Shown here: one piece after another, positions 1 to 5,638 of the stretch
Position numbering within the stretch: the first letter of the stretch is position 1
Layout: each line of letters opens with the position of its first letter
Source of the DNA: Candidatus Limnocylindria bacterium
Lineage (GTDB): Bacteria; Chloroflexota; Limnocylindria; QHBO01
Length of the DNA stretch: 6,287 nt
Direction: 5' to 3'
NCBI GenBank assembly: GCA_030146365.1
Contig: JASLBU010000056.1
Location: 1-6,287 of the forward strand
Program-made: the position numbers and the translations under genes
Notes under the pieces: generated by a model
The model's input: the letters and a program-made list of their open reading frames with translations, nothing else
Told to the model about the DNA's origin: nothing
Databases searched by the model: none

Positions 1-270
1 GGGTGGCCACGGGTGCACGCCAACAACGGCTCGGTACTGGTCCGCGGCCGGCGGGCGCCCATCGTCGGTGCCATCAGCATGGATGGGCTGATGGTCGATA
101 TCGGCGGAATCGCTGGTGTAACCTACGACGACGAATTCGTGCTCATCGGCGAGCAGGGGGGAGCGCGGATCACCGCGGACGAGGTCGCCGCCGAGCGTCG
201 GACGATCAACTACGAAGTGACGACCGCCCTGCGGGGCCGCCTCCCGCGACTCCATCTCGGAGCCGGCTGA
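1..270 (+). CDS. alr: Alanine racemase, C-terminal fragment (5' truncated by window edge)
   Basis: This is the last 89 residues of a PLP-dependent alanine racemase, which interconverts L- and D-alanine in the cytoplasm for peptidoglycan synthesis. The reading frame is open from base 1, so the gene starts upstream of the window. The visible part is the C-terminal beta domain. It contains the family hallmark R-R-A-P-I-V-G followed by I-S-M-D (Met codon at 79-81, Asp at 82-84), which corresponds to the substrate-contacting Met-Asp pair of known racemases. It then shows D-D-E-F-V-L-I-G, I-T-A-D-E and T-I-N-Y-E-V, ending with a short R-L-P-R-L tail, all in the usual order. The PLP lysine and the catalytic tyrosine lie outside the window. 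One small oddity is that the usual Arg after the P-I-V-G is replaced by Ala. The next gene begins 33 bases after the stop on the same strand, so co-transcription is plausible. The family call is firm. Confidence 0.93.
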   Translation, partial: GWPRVHANNGSVLVRGRRAPIVGAISMDGLMVDIGGIAGVTYDDEFVLIGEQGGARITADEVAAERRTINYEVTTALRGRLPRLHLGAG

Positions 271-303
271 GCTTTCTCGCGACGGTCCGCTACGAAGGCG
301 CCG

Positions 304-828
304 ATGACAGGACCGGTCGACATCGATGTCTGGCAGGGTGACCTCGCGGAGCTCGAGGTCGACGCGCTGGTTGTCGGTGCCAACGAGTCGCTCTTCATGA
401 CCGTCGGCGCCGGTGCGTCGGTGAAGCGCAGGGGTGGCCTGGAGATCGAGCGTGCGGCCGTCGCCCAAGGTCCTATCCCACCCGGCCATGCGGTCGTCAC
501 CGGCGGCGGGTTGCTTGCCGTTCCCTACGTGATTCATGCGGTTGCGATCGGCCACGATCGCATCGCGGATCCGGACCGGCTGCGGGCCGCGGTGGCCGCC
601 GCGTTCGCCTTCGTCGGCCCGCTGCAGCTGCGTCGCATCGCCGTGGGCCTCGTCGGCGTGGAGCACGGCGTGTTCAGCCCCTCAGCCGCGGCTGATGCGC
701 TCGTCCCTGCGCTCGTGACCGGCTCGGCCGGCACGGACCTGGAGTCGATCGTGATCGCCACGCCGCACTTCTCCGAGGCGCGCGCCGCCGCCGACGTGCT
801 TGCTCGTCACCGGGCCTCCGCCCGATGA
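304..828 (+). CDS. Macro-domain protein (ADP-ribose-binding fold)
   Basis: This 174-residue single-domain protein looks like a macro domain, a fold that binds ADP-ribose or related nucleotides and in many members hydrolyses ADP-ribosyl derivatives. Visible motifs are G12-D13-L with V-D-A-L-V at 19-23 (Asp13 matches the adenine-contacting Asp of the family), A26-N27 in place of the usual N-A-A-N, G35-A-G-A-S-V-K-R with G44-G45, the string A-V-A-Q-G-P-I-P-P-G at 52-61, A-V-V-T-G at 63-67, and Y-V-I-H-A at 75-79. That set is typical of a bacterial macro subfamily. The second phosphate-binding loop, normally close to G-T-G-V-G-G-F, is here G118-V-E-H-G-V-F124, so it is diverged and ligand use is uncertain. 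The ATG at 304 is the first start in frame after the alr stop, and GAAGG at 294-298 lies five bases upstream. Its stop overlaps the next start as ATGA. Cytoplasmic; no signal peptide or membrane segment. Confidence 0.82.
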   Translation: MTGPVDIDVWQGDLAELEVDALVVGANESLFMTVGAGASVKRRGGLEIERAAVAQGPIPPGHAVVTGGGLLAVPYVIHAVAIGHDRIADPDRLRAAVAAAFAFVGPLQLRRIAVGLVGVEHGVFSPSAAADALVPALVTGSAGTDLESIVIATPHFSEARAAADVLARHRASAR

Positions 829-1082
829 CGAACGACCCCGCCCGCCGGCTCGCGTCCGAGTTGACGCGCCGCGGGCTCGGAGCGCCTGGGCGGCTGCTCG
901 CGGACGCGCACCGTCCACTCGGCCCGCTGCTGTCCGACCTTGCCGCCGCCATCGGCCCGCTGCTGAGAGCGGTGCCGGGGCGGCCCGGAGCTGGCACCGC
1001 CCGGCTGCTGGAGGATCCGGCCGCACTCGACCGCATGGTGGAGCAGATCGACGAGTTGGGGCGCCGTGGGCAGCCCCGCTGA
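825..1082 (+). CDS. Small unknown protein, 85 aa
   Basis: I do not recognise this protein. It is short, rich in Ala, Leu, Arg and Gly, and has no cysteine. The central part (about residues 18-50) could form amphipathic helices with leucines spaced three to four residues apart (G-R-L-L-A-D-A-H, then L-L-S-D-L-A-A-A-I-G-P-L-L). It is not hydrophobic enough to be a clear membrane span. The C-terminal part (about 57-82) is another predicted helix with charged residues. The ATG at 825 sits in an ATGA overlap with the macro-domain stop, and its own end overlaps the next gene by 17 bases. This position between coupled genes is the main reason to believe it is translated. No convincing Shine-Dalgarno is visible upstream, so it probably depends on coupling. 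It may be a small adaptor or a subunit of the downstream complex, but nothing in the sequence shows that. Confidence 0.62.
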   Translation: MTNDPARRLASELTRRGLGAPGRLLADAHRPLGPLLSDLAAAIGPLLRAVPGRPGAGTARLLEDPAALDRMVEQIDELGRRGQPR

Positions 1083-1911
1083 CCTCCTCGGCCGGCTCGT
1101 CACGTTCGTCGGCGAGCTGCTGGGCGCCTCGTCGCTGCGGTTCGACGTCCTGCCGACGCTCGCCCTGCTGGGGATCGTTCTCGTCTTGCTCCAGCTCGTG
1201 GCGCGCCCGATCTCGCGCTGGACGAGCGGTGACGCGGGCGGCCTCGCGGGAATCGGCCGAGCCATGGCGCTCGCCGCCGAGTCGGGCACCGACGTGGTCG
1301 TCTCCCTCGGTGCCGGGGGCCTCGTGCGCACGACAGATGCGTTGGCTCGCCTCCAGACGCTGGCGGCCATGCCCGTCCTTGCGCACGTCGCCCGCGCGGC
1401 CGCACGCAGCGGCGTCCCGCTGCGTGCCCTGACCAACGACGCAATGGCCGGCGTCGTGGCGGGGTCGACCGTCGAGGCGGGTCATGAGCGCACCGCGACC
1501 GAGGAGCGCATCGGGCGATCTCGGGTCGTGATGGTCGGCGAGGGCCGTCCCGTCATGGCCGGCCTGGTGCTCACCGCGCGGGCACGCCCGGCGTCAGCGG
1601 TCGCCGCGGGCAGCTTGCGAGAGGAAGGGTTGGTGCACCTTGCCGGACTCCGGGGTGGCGCCGGCAACCTCAGCGGCGGCACCGCCGAGGCGGCGCAGGC
1701 CTCGACCGTGCTGCTCGTCGGCGGCACGCTGCTGGGGCCCGAGCCGTTCCAGGTGGCGGCCGACCTCCGCGCCGACGTGAATGAGCGGACGATGGTAATC
1801 GCAGGCAACCGGCTCATCGCGCTCGTCGTCGCGGCGATGATGCTCGGGGTGATCTTGTCGTTGACCGGGATCGTGGATCCGGGCACATGGCTCATCGGGG
1901 CCGGGGGGTGA
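1066..1911 (+). CDS. DUF6754-like membrane-anchored protein
   Basis: This 281-residue protein resembles the DUF6754 family, which I know mainly from Chloroflexota and whose function is undescribed. It has a hydrophobic segment at about residues 29-45, a soluble domain of about 200 residues, and a second hydrophobic segment at about 250-270, so it should be held in the membrane at both ends. Family-like features are A-A-E-S-G at 70-74 followed by V-S-L-G-A-G-G at 79-85, then T-T-D-A-L. Later come a small-residue-rich stretch and L-L-G-P-E-P-F-Q-V-A-A-D-L (about 216-230), which parallels the L-I-G-E-E-x-F-A-A-G-A-Y-L region of relatives. No catalytic motif is evident. The start is the GTG at 1066, with a GGGG run at 1058-1061 just upstream, and it overlaps the previous gene by 17 bases. 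The stop shares GTGA with the next gene. The family assignment is from memory of the pattern, not from a search. Confidence 0.72.
   Translation: MGSPADLLGRLVTFVGELLGASSLRFDVLPTLALLGIVLVLLQLVARPISRWTSGDAGGLAGIGRAMALAAESGTDVVVSLGAGGLVRTTDALARLQTLAAMPVLAHVARAAARSGVPLRALTNDAMAGVVAGSTVEAGHERTATEERIGRSRVVMVGEGRPVMAGLVLTARARPASAVAAGSLREEGLVHLAGLRGGAGNLSGGTAEAAQASTVLLVGGTLLGPEPFQVAADLRADVNERTMVIAGNRLIALVVAAMMLGVILSLTGIVDPGTWLIGAGG
1897..1900 (+). promoter_or_regulatory. Possible ribosome binding site supporting the GTG start at 1908
   Basis: A G-rich tetramer lies seven bases before the GTG at 1908 and favours that start over the in-frame ATG at 1887. In DNA this GC-rich the match is weak evidence. 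The GTGA overlap is the stronger argument. Confidence 0.35.
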
Positions 1912-2525
1912 AGGGTCCGACGCTGCCGGCCCTGATCGTCGTCGTCGCGCTGCTGCTCGTCACCGACCTGCTTGTCGTGAACGAGGCGCTCGGTGAGCTG
2001 GCAGGCCTCTTCATCGACGCGGCGATCCTCATCGCCGCCGGCGCCGCGCTCGCCGGCGTGGTGGCCCTGGCGATGCGGCGAGGCGGCGACATCTGGCGCC
2101 GGCGCGGCGATCCGGTGGGCGCCGCCCTCGTGCTGGCAGGCATCGCCGCGATGCTCGTCGCCGGGCTGCGGCCCGGCGCCGCTGGCGCGGAAGACGGAGC
2201 CGTGCAGTGGCTCGTGGTCGCGCTGTTGGTTCCGATCGCTGCGACGCTCTTCGGCCTGCTCTTCGTGACGACGCTCGCGGCCGGGCGCCGGGCGTTGGCG
2301 AACGGCGACAGGGACGCCATGGTCATGGTTGGTGCCGCTATCGTCGTGCTGGTTGCGCTGCTGCCGCTGGGCGGGACGGTGGGCGGCTGGCTCGCATCGG
2401 CGTCCGGCTGGGCGCTGGCGGTGCCGATCGCATCGGTCCTCCGCGGGCTGCTCATCGGCGTCGGGGTCATGGCGGCGGTGATGGCCGCGCGCACGATGTT
2501 CGGGATCGGTCCTGCCGATGAGTGA
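1908..2525 (+). CDS. Polytopic membrane protein, about six helices, unknown function
   Basis: This integral membrane protein of 205 residues has about six hydrophobic segments. They start at roughly residue 6 (L-P-A-L-I-V-V-V), 30, 64, 98, 133 and 165, and are separated by short loops. The loop after the second helix is basic (R-R-G-G-D-I-W-R-R-R), which suggests it faces the cytoplasm. There are no recognisable transporter or enzyme motifs. I chose the GTG at 1908 over the ATG at 1887 because it makes a GTGA overlap with the DUF6754-like gene, matching the other junctions here, and because GGGG at 1897-1900 lies seven bases before it. The ATG would add seven polar residues before the first helix. 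The 3' end overlaps the next gene by eight bases. Its position directly after an anchored soluble protein suggests the two form a membrane complex. This is inference only. Confidence 0.75.
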   Translation: MKGPTLPALIVVVALLLVTDLLVVNEALGELAGLFIDAAILIAAGAALAGVVALAMRRGGDIWRRRGDPVGAALVLAGIAAMLVAGLRPGAAGAEDGAVQWLVVALLVPIAATLFGLLFVTTLAAGRRALANGDRDAMVMVGAAIVVLVALLPLGGTVGGWLASASGWALAVPIASVLRGLLIGVGVMAAVMAARTMFGIGPADE

Positions 2526-3363
2526 TCGCCGCCGGCTGGTCGAGCGGCTGGCGCCCGCCGCTCTCGTGCTGCTGCTGGCGGCGGCGTCGCTGGCGCCCCG
2601 GCCCGACGGCCTCACGCTCGCGTCACCGGACCGGCAGCCATCCGACCGATGGATGGAGCGCCTGGAGGCTCTGCCACCCGAGCCGGTCGTCCTGGTCGCG
2701 TTTGATCCGGATTTCGGCACCTATCCCGAGATCCGCGCCTCGGTCCGTGCGACGGTCGCCGACCTGTTCGACCGGGACGCTCGGCTGGCGTTCGTGAGCT
2801 TGACGCCCGAGGGCCGTGCCCTGTTCCTCGCCGAGCGCGCGCGCCTGGCGCGGAACGAGGCGAATCCCGCCCGGATCGCCGACCTCGGCTTCGTGCCGGG
2901 TGCCGAGGCCGCCATCGTTTCCATCGCCCGTTCGCTACCGCCAGCGGCCGAGGATGGCGTGCTCCCGCGCCAGCTGGCCGAGGAAGGCGTCGCGGTCGCC
3001 GACGCGCTGCTCGTAGTGGGCGGCAACGACATCGGACCGCGAAGCTGGATCGAGCAGCTGCTGCCTCGCGTCGATGCCATCGACGTTCTCGCCATCACCC
3101 CGACCGTGCTGCTCCCGGAGACCCACCCCTTCGCGGCCACCGGCCAGATCGATGCGCTGCTCGGCACGCCTCGCGATGGGGCCGCGTACCGGGATGCCGT
3201 GGAGCTCGACCGCGCCGTGCGCTTCGCGGAGACGACGCCGGATCCGTCAGCCGCTGTCCTCCTCGGCCTCCTCGTCTCCATCGCCGTGCTGGTGCACGCC
3301 CTGGGGACCAGGCTTGCGGCCTCCGTCCGGCACGACACCGGCGATGGCCGGGAGCGGGCGTGA
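2518..3363 (+). CDS. Double-anchored protein of a Chloroflexota-type unknown family
   Basis: This is a 281-residue protein with a basic N-terminus (R-R-R at 4-6) and a hydrophobic helix at about 12-26, acting as a signal anchor or uncleaved signal. A soluble domain of about 215 residues follows, then a C-terminal hydrophobic helix at about 245-264 and a short charged tail. Within the domain, V-V-L-V-A-F-D at 57-63 looks like the first strand and turn of an alpha/beta fold. A helix with E71 follows, then L-A-F-V-S-L-T-P-E-G at 90-99, G-F-V-P-G at 124-128, D-A-L-L-V-V-G-G at about 162-169, and a P-F-A-A-T-G-Q-I-D-A-L-L-G-T segment near 205-218. This order matches a hypothetical-protein family I associate with Chloroflexota operons of this type. 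No enzyme class can be assigned. The ATG at 2518 gives an eight-base overlap with the upstream gene, and no strong ribosome binding site precedes it. The soluble domain may lie outside the cytoplasmic membrane if the first helix inserts N-in. Confidence 0.72.
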   Translation: MSDRRRLVERLAPAALVLLLAAASLAPRPDGLTLASPDRQPSDRWMERLEALPPEPVVLVAFDPDFGTYPEIRASVRATVADLFDRDARLAFVSLTPEGRALFLAERARLARNEANPARIADLGFVPGAEAAIVSIARSLPPAAEDGVLPRQLAEEGVAVADALLVVGGNDIGPRSWIEQLLPRVDAIDVLAITPTVLLPETHPFAATGQIDALLGTPRDGAAYRDAVELDRAVRFAETTPDPSAAVLLGLLVSIAVLVHALGTRLAASVRHDTGDGRERA

Positions 3364-4004
3364 ACGGCCTCGTCGGAACGGATGCGGCATCGGTGGCCGC
3401 CACGTGGGTCGCCGCGGTGGCCACGGTCGTGGTGCTCGGGGGCCTCGTTGGCGAGCGTCGGGTGTTCGCGTGGTCCCAGCACCTCCTGGCCGGCCTCGCC
3501 ACCGGCTACCTGGCCCTGCTCGCGGTGACCGAGGTGATCGTCCCGCGGGTCGTGGAGCCGCTGGTGGCCGATCCGGGTGCCACGCCCGAGGCATGGCTGG
3601 GGCTCGTTCTCGTCGGCCTCGCGGCCGGCGCGCCATGGCTGCCGCGCGCGGTCGCCGCCGTGCCGATCTCGATCGCCATCGGATCGCTGGCGGCCTTCGC
3701 GCTCGGTGGCGCCGTCATCGGGATCCTGCTGCCGCAGTTGGCCGTCACGGTGGACGTCGGACGTTCAGACGCGGGTGGAACGGTCACCGCCGTCGCCGCC
3801 GCCGGGGTCACCGGGCTCGTGGTGACGAGCTTTCTCCACGGCGTGCCGCGAGGTCCGGCCGTCGCGGCGGCGGCTCAAGCGGGGCGCTGGCTGCTGCTGG
3901 CCGGGATCGGTGGCTGGCTCGGGTATCTGGTGCTCGCGCGCCTCGTCCTCCTGCTCGACCGGATCGGGTTCCTGCTCGGCGACTGGATCGGAGTGGGCCG
4001 ATGA
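3360..4004 (+). CDS. Second polytopic membrane protein, about six helices, unknown function
   Basis: This 214-residue protein has hydrophobic segments at roughly 12-31, 40-62, 78-94, 97-125, 141-159 and 176-200, so five to six membrane spans. Between the first two is a short polar loop, G-E-R-R-V-F-A-W-S-Q-H. A more polar loop around 126-140 (V-D-V-G-R-S-D-A-G-G) separates the fourth and fifth. I see no known transporter signature. The GTG at 3360 forms a GTGA overlap with the preceding stop and has GGGAG at 3350-3354 five bases upstream, which makes this start well supported. The stop overlaps the next gene as ATGA. Like the protein at 1908-2525, it directly follows a protein with a soluble domain anchored at both ends. 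It is similar in size and helix number to that protein, but I see no clear sequence similarity by eye. Confidence 0.75.
   Translation: MNGLVGTDAASVAATWVAAVATVVVLGGLVGERRVFAWSQHLLAGLATGYLALLAVTEVIVPRVVEPLVADPGATPEAWLGLVLVGLAAGAPWLPRAVAAVPISIAIGSLAAFALGGAVIGILLPQLAVTVDVGRSDAGGTVTAVAAAGVTGLVVTSFLHGVPRGPAVAAAAQAGRWLLLAGIGGWLGYLVLARLVLLLDRIGFLLGDWIGVGR
3990..3993 (+). promoter_or_regulatory. Ribosome binding site deciding the ATG start at 4001
   Basis: GGAG lies seven bases before the ATG at 4001. It supports starting the GlmL-like protein there. The frame stays open upstream to about 3074, but that part is only the shadow of the two preceding genes. Confidence 0.5.
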
Positions 4005-5638
4005 CCGCGTCGCCGTCCACGGAGCTGGCGCTGCTCATCGACGTCGGATCGGCATGGGCGAAGGCGGCGGTGATCGGCCGCGTGCGAGGTCGTTGGCGGG
4101 TGGTGACGACGGTCGCCCAGCCGACCGCCTGGGGCGGGCGCGAACTGCGACGACGCCTCGTCGACCGTTTGGCCGGTGCGGCGGATCCGCGCCTGGCCGG
4201 CCGGGTCGAGGAGCTCCTGGCGGGCGCGAACCGCATCGAGTGTCACACGGCGCGGCGCCCGGGGACACTGACCGTGGTGGCGGTCTCGCGCGAGCTGTCC
4301 GGGAGCGCCGCGCGCAGGGCGGCGGAGGCTGCCGGCTGGGTCGTCACCGACGTCGTCACGCTCGACGACGGGCGCTCGCTCGCCGAGCGGCTGGCGGTGC
4401 TCCAGTCGGTCGAGACGGACGCCTGGCTGCTGGCCGGTGGATTCGACGGCAGTCGCAGCCCCCGCGCCATGGAGGCGGCGGCGCTGGTGGCAGCCGCCCG
4501 CCGTCCGGGCGGCGGGCCGGTCGTGTGGGCCGGGGCCTCCGAGCTGAGCGAGGAGATAGTTGCGCTGTTCGAGGAGGGTGCCGCGTCAGCCATCCCCAAT
4601 CCACGTCCGGACGCGCGTCACGAGGCACCCGCGGCGCTCCGAGATCATCTCCAGGGATTGCTCCGGCACGTGGTCGCGCGGGAGGAGGAGACTCACCTCT
4701 CGGCGATCGCCATGCCCCGCGCGATCGGCGCGCTGGCGGCCGTGGCCGGCCTGCGGGTGCTGGCCGTGGACATCGGTGCCCGCGCGGCGCTCCGGGCGTT
4801 GGCTGAGCCGGACGGGGCCGTCGCCAGCCGCAATCACGGCGGCGGCGGCATCGCCGGCCTCGCCCGCATGCCCGGTGCGGCCATGCGCGTCGCCCGACTC
4901 GCCGGCGACGGCGGCGACGAAGCGGCCGTCGCGGATCTGCTCCAGACCCTGCGCTCTCGCCCCGCAACGGTCCCCGAGAGCGCCGAGGACCTGTCCGCGA
5001 CGCAGGCGGCGGCACGCGTCCAGCTCGCCGCGTTGATGGAGGATGGCCCCGGCGGGCCGCTCGACCTGATCATCGGGGCCGGAGCCACGATCGCGATGGC
5101 GCCGAGCCCGGTCGATGCGGCGCGGATCCTCCTCGATGGCATCCGGCCGATCGGCGTGACCCAGCTCGCGGTCGATGCGGCCGCCCTCCTCGGCCCGCTC
5201 GGCTCGCTGCCTGATGACGAGATCGCCGAGGGGATCGCGCTGCTTGGCGAGGATCTGCTGGTACCGCTTGGGACGGCCGTCGTGAGCCGGGGCGGCGATC
5301 CGGGCCGGACGGCGATGCGGATCACCGTCCACCGGCCGGGCTGGCCCGATCTCGCCCCGATCGAGCTGCGCCACGGGCAGCTCCAGGTCGTGCCCCTCGG
5401 GCGCGGCCAGGTGGCGGAGCTGAGCATCGAACCGGGTGCCGGGGTCTCCCTTGGGACCTCTCGCCGCTCGCCGCGCGTCGAGGCGCGCGCCATGGGCGGG
5501 GCCGTCGGGCTCATCCTGGATGCGCGCGGCATCCCGATCACCTTCCCGCGCCGCGGGGATGACCGCCGGGCTGTGCTTGCGGCCTGGCGCGAGGCTCTGG
5601 CCCACGAGAGCGCGCCGGGCGTGGAGCGCGTCGCGTGA
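4001..5638 (+). CDS. GlmL/MutL-family ASKHA-fold protein (glutamate-mutase-L-like)
   Basis: This 545-residue cytoplasmic protein belongs to the family named after glutamate mutase L, an ASKHA-fold (actin/Hsp70/sugar-kinase) presumed ATPase encoded with B12-dependent mutases and thought to help keep them active. The phosphate-1 motif is clear: D14-V-G-S-A-W-A-K21. D140-A-W-L-L-A-G-G147 follows, then P-V-V-W-A-G. The phosphate-2 region is L-A-V-D257-I-G-A-R-A-A, where relatives have D-I-G-G-A-T-T, so it is degenerate. The adenosine-type motif L-I-I-G359-A-G-A-T and then I-G-V-T-Q-L-A-V-D392 with L-G-P-L-G-S-L match the family closely. The C-terminal part (about 430-534) is an added beta-rich region ending in G-G-A-V-G-L-I-L-D507-A-R-G-x-P and a final helix, as in Chloroflexota members; clostridial GlmL is shorter. 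The ATG at 4001 overlaps the previous stop (ATGA). No mutase genes are adjacent, so the glutamate mutase name should not be taken as function. Confidence 0.85.
   Translation: MTASPSTELALLIDVGSAWAKAAVIGRVRGRWRVVTTVAQPTAWGGRELRRRLVDRLAGAADPRLAGRVEELLAGANRIECHTARRPGTLTVVAVSRELSGSAARRAAEAAGWVVTDVVTLDDGRSLAERLAVLQSVETDAWLLAGGFDGSRSPRAMEAAALVAAARRPGGGPVVWAGASELSEEIVALFEEGAASAIPNPRPDARHEAPAALRDHLQGLLRHVVAREEETHLSAIAMPRAIGALAAVAGLRVLAVDIGARAALRALAEPDGAVASRNHGGGGIAGLARMPGAAMRVARLAGDGGDEAAVADLLQTLRSRPATVPESAEDLSATQAAARVQLAALMEDGPGGPLDLIIGAGATIAMAPSPVDAARILLDGIRPIGVTQLAVDAAALLGPLGSLPDDEIAEGIALLGEDLLVPLGTAVVSRGGDPGRTAMRITVHRPGWPDLAPIELRHGQLQVVPLGRGQVAELSIEPGAGVSLGTSRRSPRVEARAMGGAVGLILDARGIPITFPRRGDDRRAVLAAWREALAHESAPGVERVA

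Noticed and set aside
271..303. Promoter or terminator between alr and the macro gene
   Set aside because: The 33-base gap holds a ribosome binding site but no visible -10/-35 pair, and no stem-loop with a T-run.
1887..1907. ATG at 1887 as the start of the first six-helix membrane protein
   Set aside because: It would overlap the previous gene by 25 bases and add a short polar stretch. The GTG at 1908 gives the GTGA junction seen repeatedly here.
1482..2720. Open frame on the - strand, 412 codons
   Set aside because: It spans the antisense of three coupled + strand genes and is rich in Arg, Ser, Asp and His with no recognisable domain.
3074..4000. 309-residue N-terminal extension of the GlmL-like protein
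   Set aside because: The frame is open but the translation is Arg/Pro/Gly-rich noise over two other genes. The ATG at 4001 has an ATGA overlap, a GGAG seven bases upstream, and begins 13 residues before the phosphate-1 motif.
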